DNA from: Bombella intestini | GTDB taxonomy: Bacteria > Pseudomonadota > Alphaproteobacteria > Acetobacterales > Acetobacteraceae | Direction: 5' to 3' | Assembly (NCBI RefSeq): GCF_002003665.1 | Contig: NZ_JATM01000001.1 | Span: 248,001-312,000 of the forward strand | DNA length: 64,000 nucleotides | Shown: piece by piece, positions 37,955 through 47,530 of the stretch | Layout: each line of letters opens with the position of its first letter | Numbering within the stretch: the stretch's first letter is position 1 | Made by a program: the position numbers and the translations under genes | Notes under the pieces: model-generated | Seen by the model: the letters and a program-made list of their open reading frames with translations, nothing else | Told to the model about the DNA's origin: nothing | Databases searched by the model: none

Positions 37955-39139
37955 TCACTGTTTCTGGAAATTACTCATAAAAATCGAGAAACGCTTTTGA
38001 TACTCTGTCTTGGAGAAGAAGTTTGCTCTTATACGTCCCTTTTGGGTTATCGTTTGGCGCTCTAATGGAGAAAGAGCATCGAGCTTTTGGATGTTTTGTA
38101 CCAAGTCAGTAACGTCCATGGCATCACATAAAAAAGCTGCATTCCCGGCAATTTCTTCTGTCACCCCTCCGTAACCGGTAAGAACTGGGACATCTAAGGC
38201 CATGGCCTCAATAATAGGTAAGCCAAAGCCTTCGGCTAGACTAGGAAAGAGAAGAGCTTTTGCCTCTTTTAAGGCCCGAAGTAACGAGAACCGATCACAC
38301 CATGGCAGGCGAATAACCTTACTGTGGGGATTTCTAGGTCTGCAGTCGGGTTTATCATCGCCATCAGGACCGATCAGCACGAGAGGCGTTTCTGTATTGC
38401 TAATAGCGTGAGCGTCTAACAGACGTTCAATATTTTTACGATGTTCAATTCTTCCATAAAATATGAAAGAGTTTTCAGGAACTATTTGAGGTGCTCGGAG
38501 AATGGCTTCTTTGGTGTGTTCATCAAAGTGAACGGGTTGATAGAGTGTTGTTATACGTTCAGGCTCTATATGAAACAGGGATAGCATTTGATGGCGCACT
38601 GTTTCAGAAACAGTAATGAAATGGACATGATTATTTATTAAATCTTGAATGAGACGATGAAACTTATTGGGGTTTATACGGGTCAAATGCGGTTGTGTAA
38701 GGGGGATCAAGTCATGAATAGTGACCAAGTTCACGCATCCCTCCATAAGTATGGGGAGAGGATACGTCCAATGCATGATGTTGGGAGGTGAGGTTGGACG
38801 TAATTTTAGGATATGGCCGCGATATCGGTAATGCACATGGGCTATTCGGTATAAGTCATGCACCAGGCGTGCTTCTCCCCACTCCGATGAAAAGGGGGAG
38901 CTAATGCGCGGTTGAGGATAGCATAGTGCTTTCAGGAAACGGATGAAACCAGACTGTAAAGGGCGGTCATTGGTATTCTCAAGGAGCCATGCCGTTTTAA
39001 AACCGGACTCTTGCAAGATGCGTTGATGGTTCAACGCATAATAGTGCACTCCTGTCCCATTCTTGCGTCCGACATTACGGCCATCAAGCCATACTTCTTG
39101 GGGGGGGAGAGGAGGAGTAGACGGCTTTTCTTTAAACAT
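37955..39139 (-). CDS. Glycosyltransferase family 4 (GT-B)
   Basis: 394 residues. N-terminus EVWLDGRNVGRKNGTGVHYY and a C-terminal GT4 domain with FIFYGRIEHRKNIERLLDAH, then LFPSLAEGFGLPIIEAMALD (E-x7-E type motif). The gene is part of a minus-strand run with another GT4 and KpsS/KpsC, so it probably builds the repeat unit. Sugar specificity unknown. Confidence 0.82.
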   Translation of the reverse strand: MFKEKPSTPPLPPQEVWLDGRNVGRKNGTGVHYYALNHQRILQESGFKTAWLLENTNDRPLQSGFIRFLKALCYPQPRISSPFSSEWGEARLVHDLYRIAHVHYRYRGHILKLRPTSPPNIMHWTYPLPILMEGCVNLVTIHDLIPLTQPHLTRINPNKFHRLIQDLINNHVHFITVSETVRHQMLSLFHIEPERITTLYQPVHFDEHTKEAILRAPQIVPENSFIFYGRIEHRKNIERLLDAHAISNTETPLVLIGPDGDDKPDCRPRNPHSKVIRLPWCDRFSLLRALKEAKALLFPSLAEGFGLPIIEAMALDVPVLTGYGGVTEEIAGNAAFLCDAMDVTDLVQNIQKLDALSPLERQTITQKGRIRANFFSKTEYQKRFSIFMSNFQKQ

Positions 39140-39163
39140 ACGAGCTTATTTTTCCATACTGTC

Positions 39164-40378
39164 TTATAATTTTATGGTCATGCAGTGTTCTAAGGCGTTG
39201 TGGACGCTCTGAGGCCAGGATACGGGGGTCCATGTTTTGAGACGTTCCTTTTGGGCCTGCCAGAGTGGGCCATGTTGGCAAAAGTCATCTATTGCCTTTT
39301 CCCATTCTGGAGCATCTAGAGGATCGATGAAGAGGGGAATATCTTCACCGATTTCTCGCAGAACAGGAATATCTGAGCAGATACTTGGAACACTCAAACT
39401 CATGGCTTCGGTAAGCGGCAGGCCATACCCTTCTGTGAAACTAGGGAAGAGAAGACCGTTTGAATTCTGAAGAAGAGACGCCACATCTTCATCAGAAAGG
39501 GAGTTTTTCTCTATGACAACACTCTGTAACGCCGGAGCACGCTCTAGAAGGTCGAGAATGTTTTCATTTTCCCAGCCACGTTTTCCGACAAGGATGAGCC
39601 GTGGAACGGCATCTTTGCCACGTTCTTCTACTATTTTGCGCCATAAATGCAGTAGAAGCATATGGTTTTTACGTGGTTCAATTGTGCTTAAACATACAAA
39701 ATAGGGGGTGTCATCTTTGGAAGAATAGTCATCTTTGCGATGTATGCTCTGATGGACACCATGCGGGATGGTCCAGATAGGGAGGTCGTGTCGGGTTGTA
39801 GATGTAAAGAGTGATTTCACAGAAATACCAACTTGGTCTGTTGGTACGATAATGGCATCAGCGAGTGCCATGACAGTTTTCATGCGTGCTTTGTGACGCA
39901 TCATTTCCCGTGGGCGTGAATATTCGGGATATTCGATGGGAATAATATCATGAATCATTGGTATGAAATGTGCGTGTGTGCGCAACAAGAAACGCTTGAT
40001 CGCCTTAATATTCATCAGATGATGGTGCGACACGAGCAGGTATATAGCTGTTCCTTTTATAACGGGAAATGTTGGTGGCAGGAATAAACGTGCTTTTAGT
40101 GCCCTAGAAATCTTGAGTGCTTTTGCAATATTACTTTTTTTCCCAAGATTCCACCCTGCCGCTAAAGCAGAGATGAATGGTAGAACGACCTTTTTGGGAA
40201 GAAAACCTATCCAACCCGGAAAAGCGAATGCAGCAAAATATGTATTATCTTTGTGGTGCGTTAGAAGATACTCTGCATAAGCAAGTTCAACGCGATCAAT
40301 CCCCGTTGGAACAGTCTGCCCCGCTCGTGAGAGAAGGCGTGAGATATCCAAGATAAATGAAAAAGATTGTTCACTCAT
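39164..40378 (-). CDS. Glycosyltransferase family 4 (GT-B), capsule cluster
   Basis: 404 residues. ILDISRLLSRAGQTVPTGID at the N-terminus and GT4 motifs YFVCLSTIEPRKNHMLLLHL, LVGKRGWENENI, LFPSFTEGYGLPLTEAMSLS. It starts eight bases before the stop of the KpsS gene, indicating coupling. Specificity unknown. Confidence 0.82.
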   Translation of the reverse strand: MSEQSFSFILDISRLLSRAGQTVPTGIDRVELAYAEYLLTHHKDNTYFAAFAFPGWIGFLPKKVVLPFISALAAGWNLGKKSNIAKALKISRALKARLFLPPTFPVIKGTAIYLLVSHHHLMNIKAIKRFLLRTHAHFIPMIHDIIPIEYPEYSRPREMMRHKARMKTVMALADAIIVPTDQVGISVKSLFTSTTRHDLPIWTIPHGVHQSIHRKDDYSSKDDTPYFVCLSTIEPRKNHMLLLHLWRKIVEERGKDAVPRLILVGKRGWENENILDLLERAPALQSVVIEKNSLSDEDVASLLQNSNGLLFPSFTEGYGLPLTEAMSLSVPSICSDIPVLREIGEDIPLFIDPLDAPEWEKAIDDFCQHGPLWQAQKERLKTWTPVSWPQSVHNALEHCMTIKL

Positions 40379-41720
40379 GATTATTTACGTTCTTCTGTGC
40401 GGAATAATTTTCTAGCCGAATGATGGTATTTCGTGTCAGTTTTTCTAACCCTTCTTCGGAGAAAAAACCTCCGGGGATGAGACATTGTTCAATCAACACG
40501 CGTCGGAATGCGGCAAAAACGACTGGATCGGGTGGTGGAGGTGAGTGCCAAAACTCTTCAAGCGAAGATTGTGCTGTCAGACCGGGTAAGTCGTAAATAG
40601 CGTCTCCAAGCGTAAGCACAGGTACATTACTGGCCAGAGCAAGCGTACCTGTAGTGCTATTTACAGTTACAACCCCTTGGGCATGCTTAACGAGTGTAGC
40701 GATATCGCCTAGCTCCATATAATCAACTCGGTTGCTGACACCATGCGTCGCTGCAAGGCGCTGGACCAATTTTCTCCAGTCTTGGACACCGTTATCCAAC
40801 GGGTGTTCTTTTATAAGGAGGCGCATTTCTAGCGGAGCATGGCGGGCGAAGGAAACAAGCACCTCGGTTATAACTTCTGCTACACCGGAGTAGGGGGAAT
40901 GCAGCCGCAGTTGTGCATCTGCATCAAGTTGGAGAGGCAGCAGCATATATGGCTTCGGCCCTTCAATCAGCCATTCTGTCAGTGCGTGGCTACGTTTGTG
41001 AGCCATTTTGCGGCGGCAGAGACGGCGTAACCATCCAACCCCTTCTTCTAACGGAGACCATGGTCTGTAATCTGCCCAGTGTGGGAAGCGCCATTTCAAC
41101 AAGATGGTAGCGGCGTTGTAGGCAATGCCTTCCAGAGCACGGCGCCGGAAGGAGGAAGGAACAGACTTATGAGGGGCAATAGGTGCGAGTTGACTAGCGC
41201 GCTGATAATACCAGTCTGGGTCCTTGGGGAGAGTGGAGTTACCGTTAACTCCCCCGAGCTCTAGTGTAACCCAGTCTGGGCGTATATAGCCTTCTTCAAA
41301 AACATGAACAGCGATGCCCAGTTCACGACATATTAAGATGGCTTGACGATGGAGTTCCCGGCAGTCACCGAAAAGTAGAACGTCTGTAATTGCATGTTTG
41401 CGTAGGATGCTCTCAAAAAAGGCAGGCCATGTACCATAATTTTTTCTGAAGGCAATACCGCCACTTAAGCGCCAGAAAAGTTCATCGCCACCATTAAAAT
41501 TGATCTTCCAGACATTATGGCCACGTTCCTTTAGAGCGCGACCGATATATCTAAAAAATGGCCCCATTAAGCCCTGGAGGAGAAGAAAATTACGCTTTTT
41601 TACTGGAGGGTTCTCTAACGAGGCGGGAATAAGCGTTCCCGTTTCTGTGAGTGCTGGGTCTTCAAAAAGGTGAGACGTGGTTTCCATGTTTTCTGTGTAT
41701 TTTTTTGCATTGTCAGGCAT
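40371..41720 (-). CDS. kpsS: KpsS-like capsule beta-Kdo transferase
   Basis: 449 residues. KpsS features: LLLQGLMGPFFRYIGRALKE, KINFNGGDELFW, DVLLFGDCRELHRQAILICR, HVFEEGYIRPDWVTLELGGV and a C-terminal TVNSTTGTLALASNVPVLTL. KpsS/KpsC proteins build the Kdo linker that joins group 2 capsules to a phospholipid. N-terminal 30 residues are variable, so a shorter start is possible. It overlaps kpsC and the GT4 gene by eight bases each. Confidence 0.82.
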   Translation of the reverse strand: MPDNAKKYTENMETTSHLFEDPALTETGTLIPASLENPPVKKRNFLLLQGLMGPFFRYIGRALKERGHNVWKINFNGGDELFWRLSGGIAFRKNYGTWPAFFESILRKHAITDVLLFGDCRELHRQAILICRELGIAVHVFEEGYIRPDWVTLELGGVNGNSTLPKDPDWYYQRASQLAPIAPHKSVPSSFRRRALEGIAYNAATILLKWRFPHWADYRPWSPLEEGVGWLRRLCRRKMAHKRSHALTEWLIEGPKPYMLLPLQLDADAQLRLHSPYSGVAEVITEVLVSFARHAPLEMRLLIKEHPLDNGVQDWRKLVQRLAATHGVSNRVDYMELGDIATLVKHAQGVVTVNSTTGTLALASNVPVLTLGDAIYDLPGLTAQSSLEEFWHSPPPPDPVVFAAFRRVLIEQCLIPGGFFSEEGLEKLTRNTIIRLENYSAQKNVNNHE

Positions 41721-42987
41721 GTGGTGTCCGATGTGATGCGATAAGACGAGTAAAATAATGACGTATCTTGCCCTGTTTCTGGCGTAGCTTCATGATGTAT
41801 GTCGGTCGCCAGAAATCGGCATTGCCGAAACAGTCGATTAAGTCTTCTACCTCGCAATGTTGTTCTGTCTCTGGGTTGATGTAGAGCGGATACAGAATCA
41901 GAGTTATTGCTGCAAGTTCTACGATATCTCGTTTGCGTCCTCTGCGAGGTAGATCGGGCCCTAGATGTGTTGTTAGGCCCCAGCCTGCATAAAAAGGAGC
42001 ACCGTAGGTTGTGACATTTTTATTGCGGATCAGGGCTTCAAAACCCATTAATGATGTCAGGGTATGGACCTCATCAATTTGTTCGAGAAGCTGGCTGATG
42101 CTCCCTCCGCGGTGTATGGCATTAGCGTAGGAGAGAATTGTCTCGTCTGAAAGATGTCCGGCTCTATGGCCAGCTTCTACGTCAGGATGGGGACGATAGA
42201 TGATCCAAGCATTCGGGTTTAAACGGCGTACTTCCATAAGGAGAGCCAGATTGCTCGTTATGGCTCCACCACCCCTTACAACGGAAAGATCACCAGCGAC
42301 CTGACCGGGAACGAGGATAATGGGACGACCATCATCTGGAAGAGGTATTTCAGTTTGTGGCGCAGAGTTGGAAGCGTATTTGGAAATATGGAGTTCTTTT
42401 ATTGTAGCTATGAGGCTATTGGCTCGCTCTCGAGTATCTGGGGCAATGTCTGCCTCCCGTAACATATCCTCTAGGTCACTCGGGTGGGACGGGTCGACAT
42501 AGGCGCCCTGACTGTCAAGAATGATGGAGCAAGGGGGTAGGAAGCCACTTCCTAAACCGAGTGAACGGATGAAGCCATCTTCCACGATAAAGAGAGGGAC
42601 ATTCATGGCGCGTGCCTGAGCCTGCAAAGCTGGCGTGAAACGATTGGCCCAGACAGCCAGGCCCTTGTTTTTTCTTCGAGCATAAAAGAGAGCACAGCGT
42701 GAAAACCAGAAAAAACGTGGTGATACGTCCTGTGCCAAGAAAGCCCGGATACGGTCGCGTTTCCACCATGTTATTCCGTAGCAGGCGGCAATCGGCTTGG
42801 CCGGTTTGGTTCCAGATGCAGAAAAAAAGCGCGACATGGGAAAATTAGAGGCCTTTTTATACCAAGGGCACGGCAGGGCTTGTAGCCTCTTATCAGGAAG
42901 TGTTTTTCTGTGAAAGGGAGAAGAGAGGCCATAAAAATTTATTGAATATTCATTTTGCCTACTTAGTCTTGTTTTTGAGGAATTCAT
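41713..42987 (-). CDS. kpsC: KpsC-like capsule beta-Kdo transferase, single domain
   Basis: 424 residues; ATG 42837 (MSRFFS) is an alternative start. KpsC motifs: FIVEDGFIRSLGLGSGFLPP, SIILDSQGAYVDPSHPSDLE, WIIYRPHPDVEAGHR, YGAPFYAGWGLTTHLGPD, PRRGRKRDIVELAAI. E. coli KpsC has two such domains in about 675 residues; here only one is present. Either the protein adds a single Kdo type or a second protein (KpsS) completes the linker. Head gene of the minus-strand block, divergent from the LTA-synthase-like gene. Confidence 0.8.
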   Translation of the reverse strand: MNSSKTRLSRQNEYSINFYGLSSPFHRKTLPDKRLQALPCPWYKKASNFPMSRFFSASGTKPAKPIAACYGITWWKRDRIRAFLAQDVSPRFFWFSRCALFYARRKNKGLAVWANRFTPALQAQARAMNVPLFIVEDGFIRSLGLGSGFLPPCSIILDSQGAYVDPSHPSDLEDMLREADIAPDTRERANSLIATIKELHISKYASNSAPQTEIPLPDDGRPIILVPGQVAGDLSVVRGGGAITSNLALLMEVRRLNPNAWIIYRPHPDVEAGHRAGHLSDETILSYANAIHRGGSISQLLEQIDEVHTLTSLMGFEALIRNKNVTTYGAPFYAGWGLTTHLGPDLPRRGRKRDIVELAAITLILYPLYINPETEQHCEVEDLIDCFGNADFWRPTYIMKLRQKQGKIRHYFTRLIASHRTPHA

Positions 42988-43056
42988 AGCTGTGTTAAAA
43001 AAATATATAAGTCTATAAAAACTACTTGATTGAGTGTGGAGTTCTAGAGCCTGTAA

Positions 43057-44496
43057 ATGTCATATTATATCGTAACATTATTGATAATGATCGTGGGGAG
43101 CTTCTTGATAGGGGAGGGAATTGATCTTTTTGTCCGGCCTTCTCGAGGTTTGAGGAAGCCAGGTTTCATTTTGTTACGTGCTCTGCCTATCATGATAGCT
43201 GGAAGTATTTTTTTGTGCTTGACAGGGGCTGTAGGTATCTCCTTGTTGCTCGTAGCGGTTTTGATGAGTGTCATGGTGACAGCATCGAATCTTAAAATGC
43301 GTCTTTTGAATGAACCTCTTGTTTTTACTGATTTTTCTCTGGTTGGTTCATTTTTTAAACACCCACGTTTTTATATTCAGGGTATCCCTTTATTTGTAAG
43401 ATTTTTATCTATATTTGTTTTTATTATTTTGATTTTTCTTATTATACTAGCATCCTCACTTGACCTGAGAGGCAGGTTGGTTGGTATGTTAGGGGCTATT
43501 GCATCAGGTGGTCTTCTTTGGAGGTTGCTTGAAAGGGATAGCGATACTGAAGCGAGACAGCCCGCTCTATGGGCAGATATATATAATAATGGCCTTTTGC
43601 CAACGCTGTTACTCTATGTGGTGCGTTGCCGTAAGTTGTCCCCGTTGCCGGTGAAAGAGGCTGTGCCAAAGAGACCTGGAGCACCAGAGTCTGTCATCAT
43701 CATCCAGTGTGAATCGTTTGCTGATCCTGCTGACCTGAGGAAAGAGTGGGCGTCTTTGCCTGCGCTTCTCCAGTACAAAAAAGAAGCTGTGCAATGGGGG
43801 CGGTTTTTACCCAGCGGGTTAGGGGCATACACGATGCGTAGTGAATATGGTGTCCTGTGTGGTGATGATGATGAGGCATTGTCTTATCGCCTTTTCGACC
43901 CATTTCTGACGGCAGATCAATCGCCTTCTCACGCATTGCCTAAGCGTTTAAGTAGGTTTTATGAAAAAGCGCTTTTTCTACACCCCTATGATTTACGGTT
44001 TTATGGACGTAACCGTCTGTTACCTCTATGGGGATTCACGGATATCATCGGCCGTGAGCGTTTTTCTGAGGGGGAGAGGGTTGGTCCTTATATAAGTGAC
44101 CGTGCTCTAACGGCGGAGCTTTTGCGTTACCTTCAGCAGAATAATCATTTTCTGGCTTATTGCGTCACGATTGAAAATCATGGCCCTTGGAAGAAGGGAC
44201 GATTGGGGCAGCCAAGCGGTGCGGACGCATGGCATAAGCACGTACAGAATGGCGATGCTATGCTGCGTGAGCTGGTTGAAGGTATCAAGGAAAGTGGTCG
44301 AGATGTGATGTTGGTCTTTTTTGGGGATCATAGACCTGCTCTGGAACCTCTGCCTGCTGTCGAAGGGTTGGAGAGGAGCACGCACTATGTGATTTTGCGC
44401 CCTAACGCAGCTGAAGTCACAGAGATAGCGGGTAATCCCGTTGATGTAACGCCAGCTGGGTTACATAAGAGCATCTTGAAACATATTGGTGGGTAG
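43057..44496 (+). CDS. LTA-synthase/sulfatase-family membrane phosphotransferase
   Basis: 479 residues. Five or so hydrophobic segments in the first 170 residues, then an extracytoplasmic alkaline-phosphatase-like domain: VIIIQCESFADP (metal-binding Glu), SGLGAYTMRSEYGVLCG (nucleophile Thr), YCVTIENHGPW and VFFGDHRPAL (Asp/His ligands). Relatives transfer glycerol-phosphate or phosphoethanolamine to cell-surface glycans. Placed next to kpsC, it may decorate the capsule or periplasmic glucan. Donor unknown. A weak ribosome site precedes ATG 43057. Confidence 0.8.
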   Translation: MSYYIVTLLIMIVGSFLIGEGIDLFVRPSRGLRKPGFILLRALPIMIAGSIFLCLTGAVGISLLLVAVLMSVMVTASNLKMRLLNEPLVFTDFSLVGSFFKHPRFYIQGIPLFVRFLSIFVFIILIFLIILASSLDLRGRLVGMLGAIASGGLLWRLLERDSDTEARQPALWADIYNNGLLPTLLLYVVRCRKLSPLPVKEAVPKRPGAPESVIIIQCESFADPADLRKEWASLPALLQYKKEAVQWGRFLPSGLGAYTMRSEYGVLCGDDDEALSYRLFDPFLTADQSPSHALPKRLSRFYEKALFLHPYDLRFYGRNRLLPLWGFTDIIGRERFSEGERVGPYISDRALTAELLRYLQQNNHFLAYCVTIENHGPWKKGRLGQPSGADAWHKHVQNGDAMLRELVEGIKESGRDVMLVFFGDHRPALEPLPAVEGLERSTHYVILRPNAAEVTEIAGNPVDVTPAGLHKSILKHIGG

Positions 44497-44503
44497 CAGA
44501 TAT

Positions 44504-44534
44504 AAAAAAGGCGGCTCATAGAGAGCCGCCTTTT
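44504..44534. terminator. Bidirectional terminator between LTA-synthase-like gene and gpmA
   Basis: GGCGGCTC/GAGCCGCC hairpin with A6 on the left and TTTT on the right, between convergent stops. Confidence 0.85.
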
Positions 44535-44552
44535 CCTGTCATCAGGCAGGGA

Positions 44553-45305
44553 TTACTTGGCTTTACCCTGGTTGGCGACAGCGGCTGCCTTGGCGGCGAT
44601 TTCCTCAGCATTACCAAGATAGTAGTGCTTGACGGGCTTGAAGTTCTCATCGAACTCATACACCAGCGGCACACCTGTCGGAATGTTCAGGTTCAGGATT
44701 TCATCCTCTGTCATGTTGTCCAGATATTTCACCAGAGCACGCAGAGAATTGCCGTGAGCAGCAATAATGACCTTTTCGCCCTTCTTGATGCGCGGCAGAA
44801 TGGTGTTTTCCCAATAGGGGATGACACGCTCAATAGTCAGGGCGAGGCTTTCCGTGACCGGCAGCTCGTCTGCGCTCAGAGCAGAGTAGCGAGGGTCATG
44901 GCCAGGGAAGCGTTCGTCGGAGCGCTCCAGAGCCGGCGGGGTTACAGCAAAGCCACGGCGCCACTGCTTCACCTGCTCGTCACCATATTTCTGGGCGGTT
45001 TCAGCTTTGTTAAGGCCCTGGAGAGCACCATAATGACGCTCGTTCAGACGCCAGTTCTTTTCAACCGGCAGCCATGCCTGATCCACACCATCCAGAATAT
45101 TCCAGAGTGTATGAATGGCACGCTTCAGCACGGAGGTGTAAGCGTAATCGAAAGAATAGCCTTCCTTATGCAGCAACTGGCCGGCAGCCTTAGCTTCGCT
45201 GCGTCCTTTTTCCGAAAGGTCAACGTCATACCAACCAGTGAAGCGATTTTCCTGGTTCCACTGGCTTTCGCCGTGACGGACCAGAACAAGCTTTGTTACG
45301 GCCAT
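44553..45305 (-). CDS. gpmA: 2,3-bisphosphoglycerate-dependent phosphoglycerate mutase
   Basis: 250 residues from ATG 45305, with AAGGAG eight bases upstream. The phosphohistidine signature [20 protein letters not shown] is followed by [18 protein letters not shown] and [17 protein letters not shown]. It interconverts 3- and 2-phosphoglycerate in glycolysis. Normal length; no anomalies. Confidence 0.95.
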   Translation of the reverse strand: MAVTKLVLVRHGESQWNQENRFTGWYDVDLSEKGRSEAKAAGQLLHKEGYSFDYAYTSVLKRAIHTLWNILDGVDQAWLPVEKNWRLNERHYGALQGLNKAETAQKYGDEQVKQWRRGFAVTPPALERSDERFPGHDPRYSALSADELPVTESLALTIERVIPYWENTILPRIKKGEKVIIAAHGNSLRALVKYLDNMTEDEILNLNIPTGVPLVYEFDENFKPVKHYYLGNAEEIAAKAAAVANQGKAK

Positions 45306-45437
45306 GATGAACTCCTTAATGTATAAGGTTTTAGCAACAGGGGGAGATTGCGCCACTCCAGTCTGAACTGCAAGGGTTCAGACACACTTAACACCGTCTG
45401 TGAGAGCATATCCGTTATGAGGAATGCTAAAGCATGC

Positions 45438-45470
45438 AGAAAAGACCATCCATGGAAGGATGGTCTTTCT
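45438..45470. terminator. Terminator after the MFS gene
   Basis: AGACCATCC/GGATGGTCT hairpin with TTTTCTG on the minus strand and TTTCTGG on plus. Confidence 0.75.
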
Positions 45471-45480
45471 GGAAGGAATG

Positions 45481-46776
45481 TTATGCTCTCGTTCGTTGTT
45501 GCTCCTGTTCTTTGGTGTAGCGGCGTGCTTCTGGCGAGACTGTGAGTGTCATGGTTAGAACGGCTGATAGCAGATAGATGATGGCGAATGTCCAGATGAC
45601 GTAAGACATCCCAACGCCAAAGATCATTTCACAGAGTGATACGATTGCAGGACCAACCCATGTTGAAGCTCCAGCACCCAAGCCGAGAATAGAGAGAGCC
45701 GCTGCTTTTTCTCGTGGGCAGATCTGCGGCATCAAACCGGAGAGAGGCACGAAGGCAGCGATAGAGGCACCGTAGAGTATGCCGACTATGGCGGCGGCAA
45801 AAAAGTTTCCGGGATACCAGAGGGGAATGTAATAAAAGAGGGGAATGGTTATGAAGCCCCCAACACCCCCAAAAGCGGCAACTACAAAGCGATAGCCAAT
45901 CTTATCGGCCACCATACCGGATATCAGGTTAACAATAATGTTACTCAGAAAAATGAGTGACAGAAGATTGAGCCACTGTCCCAGCGTAAAGCCAAGATGA
46001 TCGACAAAGAAGCCCGGCATAATAGCCAAGAAGGCATATTCCGAAGATGTGTCAACGGTACGCACGATACCTGCAATGAGGGTCTTGGGTTCCCGCCAGA
46101 CAATGCTGATGGATCCAAGGAAAACCTGTCTGGCAGACACATCAGCGGGAAGAAGACGGCGTGTGCCGGTTGGCTCTTTCGTGAAAAGTAGTGCCGTCAA
46201 TCCGCCAATGATGACTAGCCCCAGAGAGCACCAGAATGTGTTGATTTCACCAATGGCAGGGATGGCGAAACGAGCAAACTGGGAGCCAAGAGTAGGCAGG
46301 CCTGCAGAGAAGGAAAACCAGAACCATCCTGCTGCTGCGCCAAGCATGGATGTAGGGGTTGCTGCTGCGATCCAGACCAGAAAGCTGTAAGCAAATAAGG
46401 GATAGGCAAACCCACGCAAAGCGTAGAAAGTGAGAATCCACGTGCTGTTGTTGGGAGTTAGTCCAAATATGAGGAAGCCAGCCTCTAGAACGGCCCAAAG
46501 AATCAGCCCGATCCACATAACCTTTTTAGGTCCCATGAGGTCTGATAATGGGCCGGCAAACCACGCTGCAATCATCACGGTAATACCGTAAAAGGTGAAC
46601 AGCTCATTGACGAAACTTTGAGGATGACCGGTATGTAGCATAAAGGTATCAAGGTACCCGGCCTCAACACCATCCCCAACCATGAAGAGAAGTTGCCCGA
46701 TAAAGGCCCAGAACAAGGCAGAGGGTATGCCTATTTTCTCAACAGGGTGTTTTTTTATGTCTGGTTGTTCTGTCAT
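45481..46776 (-). CDS. MFS transporter, polyol permease-like
   Basis: 431 residues from ATG 46776 (GGAGAG eight bases upstream). Twelve hydrophobic segments; MFS motif A-type loop at GPLSDLMGPKKVMWIGL and a second copy at SGMVADKIGYRFVVAAF. The opening GIPSALFWAFIGQLLFMVGDG with GVEAGYLDTF resembles ribitol/arabitol permeases (RbtT/DalT). Acetic acid bacteria use many sugar alcohols, which agrees. Substrate not provable. The long upstream region contains two strong inverted repeats. Confidence 0.75.
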   Translation of the reverse strand: MTEQPDIKKHPVEKIGIPSALFWAFIGQLLFMVGDGVEAGYLDTFMLHTGHPQSFVNELFTFYGITVMIAAWFAGPLSDLMGPKKVMWIGLILWAVLEAGFLIFGLTPNNSTWILTFYALRGFAYPLFAYSFLVWIAAATPTSMLGAAAGWFWFSFSAGLPTLGSQFARFAIPAIGEINTFWCSLGLVIIGGLTALLFTKEPTGTRRLLPADVSARQVFLGSISIVWREPKTLIAGIVRTVDTSSEYAFLAIMPGFFVDHLGFTLGQWLNLLSLIFLSNIIVNLISGMVADKIGYRFVVAAFGGVGGFITIPLFYYIPLWYPGNFFAAAIVGILYGASIAAFVPLSGLMPQICPREKAAALSILGLGAGASTWVGPAIVSLCEMIFGVGMSYVIWTFAIIYLLSAVLTMTLTVSPEARRYTKEQEQQRTRA

Positions 46777-46956
46777 AAATTCTCTCCATTTACTGATAGA
46801 GGAAGAAGAAAGGCCGGTGTTTCGACCATTCATCTTCCATAGATGACTGACTGACCTTACGAGAGTGCTCAGGTCGTTAAATGATCGTCCGTACAGTGAG
46901 CGTTGTTATTGCTGGTCTTGGAATAAGAAACCAGTACGCTTATCTGCACGAAGAAG

Positions 46957-46974
46957 TATGATACGCATATCATA
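46957..46974. promoter_or_regulatory. Perfect 7-4-7 palindrome, candidate operator
   Basis: TATGATA-CGCA-TATCATA lies 181 bases upstream of the MFS start. Symmetry and size suit a dimeric regulator of the permease; the factor is unknown. Confidence 0.4.
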
Positions 46975-47017
46975 AAGGTAATTTTTTTTCAATTTTGTGG
47001 CATATGCGATTTTTTAT

Positions 47018-47045
47018 GCTTCATATCCAGCATATTATATGAAGC
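47018..47045. repeat. 9-bp inverted repeat in the MFS-bfd intergenic region
   Basis: GCTTCATAT and ATATGAAGC separated by 10 bases; could be a second operator or a hairpin in a leader. Confidence 0.4.
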
Positions 47046-47174
47046 GCAATTGTTTTTCTGAGACCTATTTATGAATCGCTTTTCTTTTTCAGTAAGATAG
47101 GATTTTTTCGCATGTTGTTTCGATCTCATTCTGAAATGTGAAAGCAGAACCTATGAAATTTTTAGTTGCGAAAG

Positions 47175-47189
47175 AATGTCATTATCATT
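47175..47189. promoter_or_regulatory. Fur-box-like site upstream of bfd
   Basis: AATGTCA-T-TATCATT, an imperfect 7-1-7 inverted repeat (five of seven arm positions) 38 bases before the bfd start. Bfd genes are commonly iron-repressed by Fur. Confidence 0.4.
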
Positions 47190-47227
47190 AGCGTCTCAAT
47201 AAGAGCCAAATGAGGGATGGGGTTCAG

Positions 47228-47491
47228 ATGATTATATGCTCGTGCAACGGTTTGTCTGACAGGGATGTGCAGGCTGCCATTCAGGCCGGGATCATGAAGG
47301 TTTCTGAGGTCTATTCAGCACGCCAGTGTCAGGTGAAGTGCGGGAACTGTGTAAAGGGCGTTGCCTGTCTTTTAAAAGAGGCTCGGCGGAAGCACTGTCC
47401 TTGCCCGACAACAGTTGCGATTGAGCAGAATATGGCGGCGCAGGCTGTTAATAATGATGAGATCGAACAAAAAAAAGAAGCCTTCCTGTGA
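47228..47491 (+). CDS. bfd: Bacterioferritin-associated ferredoxin
   Basis: 87 residues from ATG 47228. It has the Bfd-type [2Fe-2S] Cys set: C-S-C near the N-terminus (IICSCNGLSD) and CGNC (Cys38, Cys41) in QCQVKCGNCVKGVACLL. Bfd supplies electrons to bacterioferritin to release iron. It faces bfr across a shared terminator, and both genes have Fur-like sites upstream. The C-terminal 30 residues extend beyond the usual 60-65. Confidence 0.88.
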   Translation: MIICSCNGLSDRDVQAAIQAGIMKVSEVYSARQCQVKCGNCVKGVACLLKEARRKHCPCPTTVAIEQNMAAQAVNNDEIEQKKEAFL

Positions 47492-47506
47492 GGGAAGGCT
47501 CCTTCT
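47479..47506. terminator. Bidirectional terminator between bfd and bfr
   Basis: AGCCTTCC/GGAAGGCT stem overlapping the end of bfd, with an A-run on one side and CCTTCTT on the other. Confidence 0.7.
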
Positions 47507-47530
47507 TATAAGGTCAGTTTCTGACAGTTA

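Larger units (their letters stand above)
46777..47227. other. Intergenic region with two inverted repeats and a Fur-like box
   Basis: 450 bases between divergent MFS and bfd genes. No gene seen. It holds the 18-base palindrome at 46957, the inverted repeat at 47018 and the Fur-like site at 47175. Confidence 0.6.
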
